This document shows positions 24,238 to 31,635 of a stretch of 36,426 nucleotides of DNA, one piece after another. The position numbers and the translations under genes were made by a program. Origin of the DNA: an uncultured Stomatobaculum sp. (GTDB lineage: Bacteria; Bacillota; Clostridia; Lachnospirales; Lachnospiraceae); contig NZ_CALEYG010000010.1 in the NCBI RefSeq assembly GCF_937924975.1, positions 1 to 36,426 of the forward strand, written 5' to 3'. How positions within the stretch are numbered: position 1 is the first letter of the stretch; each line of letters starts with the position of its first letter. Under the pieces are notes generated by a model that saw only the letters and a program-made list of their open reading frames with translations, had not been told where the DNA came from and searched no databases.

Positions 24238-25425
24238 TTACGGATTCAGCGGTTCGACCACCTGGATCGAAGAAGTGCTTTTCTTCGGCTCGGTGGATTT
24301 TGCCGGACCGCTTTTTCCGCCGGAGACAGTCTCGCCCGGGGCGGGCGCACCGCTGTTGTTGACGGCATTGGCCTTGGTGTCCGATTTCGCGGCGGAAGTT
24401 TCCTTTGCCTTGCCGGAAGCAGCGCTTGTCTGTTTTGCGGCAGTCGAACTTTCTTTTGCCTTCGTGCCCGCAGCGGAAGTTTCCTTTGCCTTTGTGCCCG
24501 CGGCGCTTGTCTGCTTGGCGGCGCTGCTTTCTTTCGCCTTGGTGGTGGGAGCGGCGGTGCTGGTCTTTGCTGCGGTCCGGCTCTCCTTTGCCTTGGTGGG
24601 AGCCGCTGTGCTCGTTACGGCCGCGCTCGTGCTCTCTTTCGTCGCTCTTGTCCGGCTCTCGCTTTGCTCTGCCTTTTTGCTGTTCTGCTTCCGCTCGCTC
24701 TCTCGCGTCTCATCCTCGACGGCGGTGCCGCCCTGCTTCTTTTCGTCGGCGCCGTAAGTGTGGTACTCGTGGCTGTTGTCACCGCCGTTTCCCATTGCAT
24801 CGAGCTCGGAGAAATTGCAGACAGCTTCGTGGCCGAGTTTATCGGACGCGTGAATTTCGAGGCGGTCGGTCGTAATCTGGAAGACTGCGGTGTGGGCGGT
24901 ATCGTCGATGCTGCGCGGGAGCACGTGCTCCTCGTTTGCGTCTATGCCGTAAATCGAATCATAGTCCACACCGGATTGGGCGTCGTCAAAGCTCACGGTC
25001 AGCATGTTGCCGTCGAGCTCCTCGCCGGAAATCAGCGGGGGCTGATCATCGACCGAGCCGATGTGTTCGTACTGGGTGCGGCTCATGCCGTTGATATAGC
25101 GAACCGTGACTTCCAGCGTGCCGTTCTTGTCGACGCTCGTCTTATAGTGTCCGCCGCCCAGATTCTCAAGGTTCAGCGGTGTGTCGTCGAGTTTGACATC
25201 AAACGCAGCGAGCGGCAGGCGCGGGTGCATCTCCAGTTCGATTTCAGCCGAGCGGAAATCGACGGACTCCTCAATATGAAGCTTAAACTTGGGACGCAAG
25301 GTCACCAGGAAAAAGATCAGAAGATTCAGGAGAAGAAAGGGAATTACATAGAAGAGAAACACATTACCCGGCTTCTTTTCCTCCGGCGTCGGCTGACTTG
25401 GGTTTCTCGCCTCCTCGTTGGCCAT
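24238..25425 (-). CDS. Membrane-anchored extracytoplasmic protein with Ig-like core and Lys/Ala/Ser/Thr-rich tail
   Basis: The 395-residue protein has a cytoplasmic N-terminus of about 20 residues, one helix 'VFLFYVIPFLLLNLLIFFLV' and then about 190 beta-rich residues ('LEVTVRYINGMSRTQYEHIG', 'AVFQITTDRLEIHASDKLGH') that look like Ig-like domains. From about 210 it is low complexity, with five KAKE(S/T) units in an Ala/Ser/Thr tail ending 'SSIQVVEPLNP'. I recognise the general plan from Clostridial surface proteins but not a named family. ATG 25425 has AGGAG just upstream; a slightly longer start at 25443 has no better site. It is read from its own promoter, opposite to the deacetylase gene. 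Confidence 0.75.
   Translation of the reverse strand: MANEEARNPSQPTPEEKKPGNVFLFYVIPFLLLNLLIFFLVTLRPKFKLHIEESVDFRSAEIELEMHPRLPLAAFDVKLDDTPLNLENLGGGHYKTSVDKNGTLEVTVRYINGMSRTQYEHIGSVDDQPPLISGEELDGNMLTVSFDDAQSGVDYDSIYGIDANEEHVLPRSIDDTAHTAVFQITTDRLEIHASDKLGHEAVCNFSELDAMGNGGDNSHEYHTYGADEKKQGGTAVEDETRESERKQNSKKAEQSESRTRATKESTSAAVTSTAAPTKAKESRTAAKTSTAAPTTKAKESSAAKQTSAAGTKAKETSAAGTKAKESSTAAKQTSAASGKAKETSAAKSDTKANAVNNSGAPAPGETVSGGKSGPAKSTEPKKSTSSIQVVEPLNP
24399..24600 (-). repeat. Internal KAKE(S/T) tandem-like repeats
   Basis: Five units encoding TKAKES, TKAKES, TKAKET, TKAKES and GKAKET recur every 10 to 17 residues, separated by Ala/Ser/Thr/Gln linkers. Similar DNA words (CCAAGGCGAAAG and its variants) repeat, so copy number could change by slippage or recombination. 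They form the wall-facing tail of the 24238-25425 protein. Confidence 0.75.
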
Positions 25426-25457
25426 AAGACTCCTTTCAAACAAGCTATATTTTTTTC

Positions 25458-25486
25458 ATTCTAACATTTGCGAGGAATGCGGGCAA
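25458..25486 (-). promoter_or_regulatory. Promoter of the anchored repeat-tail protein
   Basis: On the minus strand TTGCCC (25486-25481) and TAGAAT (25463-25458) are 17 bases apart, and a TG precedes the -10. The start codon is 33 bases downstream. Confidence 0.6.
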
Positions 25487-25522
25487 GTGCGCGTTTTAAA
25501 GGAAAGTTTAGGACTTTTAGGG

Positions 25523-25550
25523 TAGTCATAAGTACAAAACATGTTATAAT
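25523..25550 (+). promoter_or_regulatory. Extended -10 promoter of the deacetylase-holA unit
   Basis: A consensus TATAAT (25545-25550) has an extended TG (25542-25543). The -35 is weak (TAGTCA, 25523-25528, 16-base spacer). It lies 84 bases before the first ATG. Confidence 0.65.
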
Positions 25551-25633
25551 AGACGCTATCGTGCGCAGAACGGCTATGGAAAGAAACGGCGCACGGTCTT
25601 TGTGCTTCTCAGGCAACAAATGGGGGAAATATT

Positions 25634-26854
25634 ATGAACGAGGAGGCAGAAAAGAAAACGATGAAAAAACAAACGATTTTTCAGCGTATTGCGGCGGTTG
25701 CTCTTTCGCTCGCGATGACGCTTGGTATGAGTAACCTTTCCGGAGATCTCTCGGCGCCTGTACACGCGGAAGAGGGCAAGGTAGTCCTTTCCTACGAGAT
25801 GGAATATAAGGGACAGGGCTGGACCGGTTGGGCCGGGGACAACCACATGCTGACCCGCACGGGAACCTATCCAACGGCATTTCGCGCGGCGCTCAGAGAG
25901 CAGCCGGCAGGCATGACGGGAACCATTCAGTACCAGGTCAATGTGAGCGGTAGCGGCTGGACCGGCACCAAGGAGAACGGTGCCGTGGCCGGCGTGGAAG
26001 GCGGCACGGCGCCGCTCGAAGGTGTTCGTGTCTGGCTGAACGGCGAGCTCGCGTCTTCTTTTGATGTATACACGAAGGCACAGGTGAACGGGCAGTGGCT
26101 CGACTGGGTCACGAACGGACAGGATGCCGGTAAAGTCGGCGTCGGCACGCACATTGACGGCGTGCGGATTGCGGTCGTGAAGAAGGGGGAGACCCCGGCA
26201 GAGGTTGCGGAAGCGTCAGTGCGAAAGGTGGATCCGAACCGCCCGATGGTCGCTTTGACCTTTGACGACGGACCGAGCAAGTACGACGCACAAATACTCT
26301 CGGCGCTCGAGGCAAACGGCGGCCGCGCGACCTTCTTCATGGTCGGTAATCTCGTGGCGCGTCATCAGAAGACTGTGCAGCGCATGGCGGCGGACGGCAT
26401 GGAGCTCGGCAATCACAGCTGGGCACACGAGAATCTCGCAAAACTCAGCGGTCCGGCCGTGCAGGAATCGATTCAGAAGACCAACCGCACAATCCGCGAG
26501 GCAACCGGTCAGAGCGCAACGCTGGTGCGCCCGCCCTACGGTTCGCTCGGCGGCAAGGCGCGTCCGACGCTCGCGGCAATGGGCTATTCGGCGACGCTCT
26601 GGGATATTGATACCTTGGACTGGAAGACCAAGAACGCGGACAATACGGTGAATGTCGTTCTGAGCCAGGTGAAGGACGGCGACATTGTCCTCATGCACAG
26701 CATCTATGCACAGAGTGCGGCGGCGGCAGAGCGCATTATTCCGGAGCTGACCAGAAGAGGTTATCAGCTCGTCACGGTCAGTGAGCTTGCGGCGGCGCGC
26801 GGCGTCAAGATGGAGCCCGGTCACAGCTACGGCTCCTTCCACAAGAAAAAGTGA
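25634..26854 (+). CDS. Secreted polysaccharide deacetylase with N-terminal ChW repeats
   Basis: The 406-residue protein has a signal peptide (basic start, hydrophobic 'IAAVALSLAMTLGMS', cleavage near 'VHA-EE'). Residues about 50-190 contain three blocks with the Clostridial hydrophobic (ChW) pattern, such as 'GQGWTGWAGDNHMLTRTGTY' and 'QWLDWVTNGQDAGKVGVGTH'. The C-terminal NodB-type catalytic domain has 'TFDDGPS' (near 209), 'HSWAH', 'RPPYGS', 'DIDTLDWK' and 'VLMHS'. It is expected to remove N-acetyl groups from peptidoglycan or another wall glycan. An internal ATG at 25661 is an alternative start. The product is exported, yet its stop overlaps holA by four bases. Confidence 0.9.
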   Translation: MNEEAEKKTMKKQTIFQRIAAVALSLAMTLGMSNLSGDLSAPVHAEEGKVVLSYEMEYKGQGWTGWAGDNHMLTRTGTYPTAFRAALREQPAGMTGTIQYQVNVSGSGWTGTKENGAVAGVEGGTAPLEGVRVWLNGELASSFDVYTKAQVNGQWLDWVTNGQDAGKVGVGTHIDGVRIAVVKKGETPAEVAEASVRKVDPNRPMVALTFDDGPSKYDAQILSALEANGGRATFFMVGNLVARHQKTVQRMAADGMELGNHSWAHENLAKLSGPAVQESIQKTNRTIREATGQSATLVRPPYGSLGGKARPTLAAMGYSATLWDIDTLDWKTKNADNTVNVVLSQVKDGDIVLMHSIYAQSAAAAERIIPELTRRGYQLVTVSELAAARGVKMEPGHSYGSFHKKK

Positions 26855-27843
26855 GTACAGCAGAACTTGAGAGCGCACTGAAAAGCGGTGCGCTCTCGCG
26901 GGCCTATCTTCTTTGCGGAGAGGAAAGCTATCTCCGCAGGAACTATAAGGCCCGCTTTTTTTCATTGTTTGCGGGCGACAGCATGAATGTCACGCTGTTG
27001 CGGGAAGAAGCGGCGAACGAGGACAATATCATTGCGGCGGCCGATACGTTGCCCTTTTTTGCGGAGCGTCGTCTGGTCTTCGTCGAGGAGAGCGGTCTCT
27101 TCCAAAAGAGCGCCGACAAGCTCGCTGACTATCTGCCCACACTGCCGGAAAGCACCCTTCTGGTCTTCTCGGAGGAGAGTGTCGACAAGCGAACACGCCT
27201 CTACAAGGCAGTCGCAAAGCTCGGCGGGATTGCGGAGTGTGCGCACCCGGCAGAGCGGGATCTGAAGCTCTGGGCAGCGCGCTACCTGTTGCGGAGCGGC
27301 AAAAAAATTCAGGAGAGTGTGCTCGAGCAGCTGCTTGCGGCGGTCGGCGGGGATATGGAGATGCTCGGCGGCGAGCTTGAAAAGCTGATTGCCTACCTCG
27401 GCGTGCGGGATGTGGTCACGCGGGAAGACCTGGCGGCAATTATTTCGGTCTCGGTTGAGAATCGCATCTTTGATATGATTGCGGCGAGCTGTGAGCGGAA
27501 GACAGACCGGGCGCTCTCGCTCTACAGTGACTTGCTTGCTCTCAAGGAAAAGCCCGGGCGCATTCTGGCGATGTTAAGCCGCCAGTACCGCCAGCTTCGC
27601 CTCGTCAAGGCCTTTGCGGCCGAGGGAAAGCGGGAAAAAGAAATTGCGGAGCTCGCCGGGCAACCCCAGTGGCTGGTACGGAAACTTTTGCAAATGGGGC
27701 GACAACTTTCGCTCAGCGGTCTTGCGGCCGCCGAACGGCGCGCCGCAGCCTTGGAAACAGCCTATAAATCCGGTCGTATGGGCGAGCAACTCGCCGTGGA
27801 ACTGCTGCTTTGCGACAGCGATTTGACAGAATACTCTCTGTGA
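26851..27843 (+). CDS. holA: DNA polymerase III subunit delta
   Basis: The 330-residue clamp-loader subunit opens the beta clamp. It has the expected 'RAYLLCGEESYLRRNYKARF' start (family Y-L-F/L-x-G-x-E) and 'LPFFAERRLVFVEESGLF'. 'LVFSEESVDKRTRLYKAV' and the helical C-terminal third ('EKPGRILAMLSRQYRQLRLV') follow. The length is typical. The start is GTG 26851, overlapping the deacetylase stop (GTGA), without a strong ribosome site, so translation may rely on coupling. It lies far from dnaX here, which is usual. Confidence 0.9.
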   Translation: MSTAELESALKSGALSRAYLLCGEESYLRRNYKARFFSLFAGDSMNVTLLREEAANEDNIIAAADTLPFFAERRLVFVEESGLFQKSADKLADYLPTLPESTLLVFSEESVDKRTRLYKAVAKLGGIAECAHPAERDLKLWAARYLLRSGKKIQESVLEQLLAAVGGDMEMLGGELEKLIAYLGVRDVVTREDLAAIISVSVENRIFDMIAASCERKTDRALSLYSDLLALKEKPGRILAMLSRQYRQLRLVKAFAAEGKREKEIAELAGQPQWLVRKLLQMGRQLSLSGLAAAERRAAALETAYKSGRMGEQLAVELLLCDSDLTEYSL

Positions 27844-27913
27844 ATTTGCACAATTTTTAATAAACGGCATTCATAAAAATGTGAAAACAACACAGGAAAA
27901 ACCGAAATACGCA

Positions 27914-27942
27914 TTGACACTCACCGTAATACTTGCTATAGT
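27914..27942 (+). promoter_or_regulatory. Strong promoter of the cold-shock gene
   Basis: Perfect TTGACA (27914-27919) and TATAGT (27937-27942) are 17 bases apart. The predicted start point is near 27949. The sequence before it, from the holA stop at 27843, has no other feature I can support. Confidence 0.88.
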
Positions 27943-27948
27943 TACATT

Positions 27949-28071
27949 GTGATTTGAGTGGACACGGATTCGCGCGACAGCAAAGACCATGAGGTTCCAT
28001 CCGTGGTCGATCTGACACGCACTTTGTTGCCCCGGGGGATTACGGATTATTTTATTCATGGAGGCACGACA
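27949..28071 (+). promoter_or_regulatory. Long 5' leader of the cold-shock gene
   Basis: About 120 untranslated bases separate the predicted start point from the ATG. A GACCA/TGGTC helix (near 27986-28009) is visible. Long structured leaders are known for cspA-type genes and often control cold induction, but no closer match to a known element can be claimed here. Confidence 0.5.
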
Positions 28072-28278
28072 ATGCACAACGGAACAGTTAAGTGGTTCAA
28101 TGCGACTAAGGGTTATGGTTTCATCACGGACGATGCGGACAAGAGCGAGATTTTCGTTCACTTCTCCGGTATCAACTCTGAGGGCTACAAGACGCTCGAG
28201 GATGGCCAGAAGGTCACGTTCGAAGTGGCTGACGGCAACAGAGGACCGCAGGCAGTCAACGTAACGGCTGTTCAGTAA
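28072..28278 (+). CDS. CspA-family cold-shock protein
   Basis: The 68-residue single-domain RNA chaperone binds single-stranded nucleic acid. It starts 'MHNGTVKWFNATKGYGFI', containing RNP1 (KGYGFI, residues 13-18), and continues with RNP2 'IFVHF' (residues 27-31). The length is right for bacterial Csp proteins. The start is at ATG 28072 with GGAGG (28060-28064) seven bases upstream; longer in-frame starts would lie in the leader. It is monocistronic, with a strong promoter and a terminator after it. Confidence 0.97.
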   Translation: MHNGTVKWFNATKGYGFITDDADKSEIFVHFSGINSEGYKTLEDGQKVTFEVADGNRGPQAVNVTAVQ

Positions 28279-28336
28279 GCTTATCCCAAACGGGGGCAAA
28301 CGAAACGACAGCAGGATTTTAACTGAGATGGAACGA

Positions 28337-28367
28337 GAGAGAATGCGAGAGCATTCTCTCTTTTTTT
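28337..28367 (+). terminator. Intrinsic terminator of the cold-shock gene
   Basis: The stem GAGAGAATGC/GCATTCTCTC with a four-base loop is followed by seven T. It lies 58 bases after the Csp stop. Confidence 0.92.
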
Positions 28368-28463
28368 GTGCCCGGCGCCTGTAGTGTCGCGCAACCGTTC
28401 GAAGGCAATCAGCATCTCCCGGTCGCCGCGAAGACAGCGGCAGCGCTGCGGCAACAACTGTGC

Positions 28464-28492
28464 TTGCAGTTAATAGAGAATTGGTGTATTAT
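28464..28492 (+). promoter_or_regulatory. Promoter of the ABC-permease-esterase operon
   Basis: TTGCAG (28464-28469) and TATTAT (28487-28492) are 17 bases apart. The predicted start point, near 28499, falls inside the palindrome described next. About 110 leader bases follow, with an 8-bp helix CGCTGCGG/CCGCAGCG (28546-28553 and 28567-28574). The rest of 28368-28463 shows no gene that I can support. Confidence 0.75.
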
Positions 28493-28495
28493 GCA

Positions 28496-28509
28496 AATAG
28501 TTAACTATT
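28496..28509. promoter_or_regulatory. Candidate operator: 14-bp perfect palindrome at the start point
   Basis: AATAGTTAACTATT is a perfect palindrome starting three bases after the -10, where a bound repressor would block transcription. The core TAGTTAACTA resembles MarR-family operators. No MarR or GntR gene lies in the window, so any regulator acts from elsewhere. Confidence 0.55.
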
Positions 28510-28609
28510 GCGAAAGAACGAAGGAGAATCGGAAGGGTCGACGGTCGCTGCGGATTCCGCATCAGCCCGCAGCGTGAACCAAAAAGAGACGGAAGAGGAG
28601 CGACAAAGT

Positions 28610-29422
28610 ATGAATCGGATTGAACTTAGGGAGGTCAGCAAGCGCTACGGCAAAAGGCCTGTGCTGGACGGCCTGAACCTAACGGTAGGACAGGGAGAAA
28701 TCTACGGTCTGATTGGAAAAAACGGCGCCGGAAAAACAACGTTGTTCAAGACCATTCTGGGGCTCACGGAGATACAGGGTGGGCAAGTCTCGATTGACGG
28801 AGAGACAACGCAGGCAGGACTTCGGAAGGCAAGGCGAAAGATAGGCTTCTTTATCGGCGGCAACTTTTTTGACTATTTGAGTGCGGAGGAGAATTTACGC
28901 TTTTACTGCGGGGTCAAGGGAATACGGGACACGGCGGAAATCGAGCGGGTGTTAGCGCTCGTCGGCCTTTCGGGCGTCAAGTCCAAGTTCGGTGCTTTTT
29001 CGCTCGGTATGCGACAGCGTCTCGGTATTGCGAATGCGCTGCTCGGAAAGCCGGAGATTTTACTGCTCGACGAGCCGGTGAACGGTCTGGACCCGGAGGG
29101 GATTGCCGAGATGCGCGTGCTGTTCCGAAAACTTGCTGCGGAAGAGGGAAGCACCATTCTGCTTTCTTCCCATATCTTAGGGGAACTCGAGCACACGGCG
29201 GATCGCTTCGGAATTCTGGAGAACGGCGCTCTGGTGCGCGAGATTGCGCGGACAGAGTTACAGTCGGAGGCAGCCGGTTGTGTGACCTTGCGGGTTTCTG
29301 ATTGTGAGCGGGCCAAGCGCGTGTTGCAGGCAGCGGGAATTCGAGTCTGCGGGCGGGAAGAAAACGGGCAGAGCCTTGAGGATTACTATTTTTCGCTGAC
29401 GGGAGGCAGAAAAGATGCATAA
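28610..29422 (+). CDS. ABC transporter ATP-binding protein, BcrA-like
   Basis: The 270-residue ATPase energises the permease encoded next to it. It has Walker A 'GKNGAGKTT' (Lys42), signature 'SLGMRQRLGIA', Walker B 'EILLLDEPVNGLDP' and switch 'LLSSHILGELE'. The SLGMRQRLGIA form of the signature, in place of LSGGQ, is common in BcrA/lantibiotic-immunity ATPases. The C-terminal 60 residues ('AGCVTLRVSDCERAKRVLQA') are the extra domain seen in that group. ATG 28610 is chosen for its GAGGAG site nine bases upstream and its agreement with the family start. It is the first gene of the operon and overlaps the permease by eight bases. Confidence 0.92.
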   Translation: MNRIELREVSKRYGKRPVLDGLNLTVGQGEIYGLIGKNGAGKTTLFKTILGLTEIQGGQVSIDGETTQAGLRKARRKIGFFIGGNFFDYLSAEENLRFYCGVKGIRDTAEIERVLALVGLSGVKSKFGAFSLGMRQRLGIANALLGKPEILLLDEPVNGLDPEGIAEMRVLFRKLAAEEGSTILLSSHILGELEHTADRFGILENGALVREIARTELQSEAAGCVTLRVSDCERAKRVLQAAGIRVCGREENGQSLEDYYFSLTGGRKDA

Positions 29423-30164
29423 CTATATGCTTGCGGACATCGCGCGCGTTTTGAAAAAACGAAGCGTCCGCGTCGGAATTCCGGGCTTTGAACTTTGCCT
29501 GGCACTGTTGCTTTTGTTCTACGGCGGCAACGGTGCGGTTTCGGCCGATATGCGTCGAGCGACCGAGTTCGCGCTCGACTTTTTTCCGCTGGTCATCGGG
29601 ACGTTGCTCTTTGTCTCTGTCTATGCGGACGACTTTAAGTGCCGGGCGATGCAGGTTGCAATCGGCGCGGGTGTCTCACGGGAAGGCATAGTCCTCGCAA
29701 AATTCGGAGAGTGCGCGCTGCTTCTGCTGTTCACGCTCGTGCCGACCGCTGCGCTCTGCTTTCTGCTCCCGGGTGCGCGCCGTCTTTTCTATACAGACGC
29801 GGAGGCAGTGTCGGTCGCGCTCACCGTTGCACAGGTATTTCTCCGGACGCTCGGATTCATGCAGCTTGCGGCGACCCTCTGCTTCCTTACGCAGAACAGT
29901 TTGCAGGGCGCGATTGCCTTTGCGCTGCTCTCATCGAACGCAATGTTTATTCTGATCACGATGACCCTGCTGACGGGACCGCTCAAAGATAACGTGGGAC
30001 GTCTGCGCCCCTTTCTCTACACGGCGCTGCTTCGCAGCGTGCAGAACAACATACAGGACGGAAAGCCGTTTGTCGGCATCTTTGTGCTCGCGCTCGGAAT
30101 CTATATGATACTTCCGCTGCTGCTTGTACTGCTCGGCTTTCGAAAGAAGGAATTGTCATTTTAA
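29415..30164 (+). CDS. ABC-2-type membrane permease
   Basis: The 249-residue protein has six hydrophobic segments: about 20-38, 56-72, 98-117 ('ALLLLFTLVPTAALCFLL'), 140-158, 170-192 ('AFALLSSNAMFILITMTLLT') and 220-240. It resembles the BcrB/ABC-2 permease type, but the family match is by pattern only. It is the membrane half of the transporter made with the preceding ATPase, overlapping it by eight bases. Substrates of such pairs include peptide antibiotics and lipids. The substrate here is unknown. Confidence 0.85.
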   Translation: MHNYMLADIARVLKKRSVRVGIPGFELCLALLLLFYGGNGAVSADMRRATEFALDFFPLVIGTLLFVSVYADDFKCRAMQVAIGAGVSREGIVLAKFGECALLLLFTLVPTAALCFLLPGARRLFYTDAEAVSVALTVAQVFLRTLGFMQLAATLCFLTQNSLQGAIAFALLSSNAMFILITMTLLTGPLKDNVGRLRPFLYTALLRSVQNNIQDGKPFVGIFVLALGIYMILPLLLVLLGFRKKELSF

Positions 30165-30178
30165 GGAGGTACGGTATC

Positions 30179-31480
30179 ATGCGGAATATTCTGAAAAAAA
30201 TATTGAAAGTGTGCGTTCGACTGATATTTGGGCTCATGCTGCTCCTGCTCGGAGCGGGGCTTTTGGTCTTCGGAAAGCAGAAGATAGAGGAGATACAGGC
30301 GCACCGGGAAATTCCGGAACTCAGGGCAGAGATGCAGTCCCTATCCGCGGATCATATCCCGGACAATGTATCCGTCCTTGCCGTCGGGGAAGGGGTACAC
30401 GGCAGCCGTGAATTTCAGGAGCTGAAACTCTCTGTCTTGCGAGAGATGGTCGAGAAACAGGGCTATACGGCTTTTGCGCTCGAAGCGGACTACAGCGAGT
30501 GTGCCGACATCAACCGCTATTTGCAGAGCGGCGAGGGCAAGCCGGAAGAGCTGGTACAGAAGTTCTCGTTCCCGATTTATCACACCAAAGAGATGGCTGC
30601 ACTGCTTGGCTGGATACAAGACTGGAACCGGACAGCGCCGGAAGAGAAAAAGGTTCGCTTTTACGGCTTTGATATGCAGAATCCCGAGACCGGCTATGCG
30701 TTTTTAAAGCAGTACAGCCTTGCGCACGGACTCGCGACCGAGGCGGAATTTGATGCGGTCTTCAAAAATGTTCTGACGCCCCCCTATTCGATCAATGCGG
30801 AACGTGCGGGGCAGGCCGTTGCGTTTCTGGATGGGCTGCGCGCGAAAGCCGGTGATGCGGATATGCGCGATGCGGATGCGAGGGACTTTCAAATGGAACT
30901 CACAACTGTGCGCCAGGCGATGGAATCCTGGACTTCAACCGAGGATTCCAATACGCTTCGAGACCGGGATATGGCGGAGAATGTAAAGGCCATCCGAAAC
31001 ATCGAGGCCGAAATCGGCTCCGGAAAGATTGTCGTTTCCGCGCACGACGGGCACATTGAGCGGGTGAATCCGATTTACACAAGCATGGGCGTTCTCCTTT
31101 CGCAGGGCCTCGGAAACGACTACTACGCAATCGGCACCGATGTCTGGAAGCTGGGGGACAATATTAAGCGCATGGGTGAAGCAAAGCGGAGCATACAGCA
31201 CTTTGTTTCCTGCGACCCGCTGGCAGCGCAGGCGCGCTTTGCGGAGGGGCGGCAATATGTCCTCTATTTTTCGCAGATCACAAAGGAGGAGAGCCGGGTT
31301 TACACCCTGGTGCATACACCCATGCGGATGATGCAGCTTGGCGAAGGCTATACCTTTTTGATGCGGCTTTTGCCGGATCGCAGCTATCGGCTGAAAGGCG
31401 CGCCGGCGGCCTATTACGACGCGATGCTGTTTCTCTATGAGGCGCATCCGATTGAGATTTTGAACGGTTCCGGCAGCTGA
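30179..31480 (+). CDS. Membrane-anchored erythromycin-esterase-like protein
   Basis: The 433-residue protein has an N-terminal helix (about residues 12-31, 'CVRLIFGLMLLLLGAGLLVF') that anchors it, then the erythromycin-esterase fold. The motifs are 'GEGVHGSREF' (His74, matching the family G-E-x-x-H-G), 'AFALEADYSEC', 'FYGFDMQ' and 'VVSAHDGHI' near residue 290 (family A-H-N-x-H). Known members hydrolyse the lactone of macrolides, and others have unknown substrates. The anchored form outside the membrane is unlike the cytoplasmic EreA/EreB enzymes. A perfect AGGAGG site precedes ATG 30179. It is the third gene of the ABC operon and is followed by a terminator. Confidence 0.85.
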   Translation: MRNILKKILKVCVRLIFGLMLLLLGAGLLVFGKQKIEEIQAHREIPELRAEMQSLSADHIPDNVSVLAVGEGVHGSREFQELKLSVLREMVEKQGYTAFALEADYSECADINRYLQSGEGKPEELVQKFSFPIYHTKEMAALLGWIQDWNRTAPEEKKVRFYGFDMQNPETGYAFLKQYSLAHGLATEAEFDAVFKNVLTPPYSINAERAGQAVAFLDGLRAKAGDADMRDADARDFQMELTTVRQAMESWTSTEDSNTLRDRDMAENVKAIRNIEAEIGSGKIVVSAHDGHIERVNPIYTSMGVLLSQGLGNDYYAIGTDVWKLGDNIKRMGEAKRSIQHFVSCDPLAAQARFAEGRQYVLYFSQITKEESRVYTLVHTPMRMMQLGEGYTFLMRLLPDRSYRLKGAPAAYYDAMLFLYEAHPIEILNGSGS

Positions 31481-31536
31481 AGTTGCGGCGCCAGGTCGAA
31501 TAAAACGGAAGCGCAGACGTATATTTTTACAGTAGG

Positions 31537-31575
31537 CAGGGCGGTGAAGAGAGCATTCACCGCCCTGTCGTTTTT
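31537..31575 (+). terminator. Intrinsic terminator of the ABC-esterase operon
   Basis: The 12-bp stem CAGGGCGGTGAA/TTCACCGCCCTG has a seven-base loop and is followed by TCGTTTTT. It lies 57 bases after the esterase stop. Confidence 0.88.
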
Positions 31576-31635
31576 GTCTTTGTCCGATACAAAACAACCG
31601 TCGTGATACGGCGGCGACAGCAACTTTGTTTCGTG

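Noticed and set aside
24058..25464. 468-residue frame on the plus strand opposite the repeat-tail protein
   Set aside because: Its Leu/Cys/Arg/Gly composition is a by-product of the Lys/Ala/Ser/Thr repeats on the real strand. There is no start signal, and it crosses a strong terminator.
28491..28577. Small leader peptide before the ABC ATPase gene
   Set aside because: An ATG at 28491 lies within the -10 element, upstream of the predicted transcript start, so it would not be in the message.
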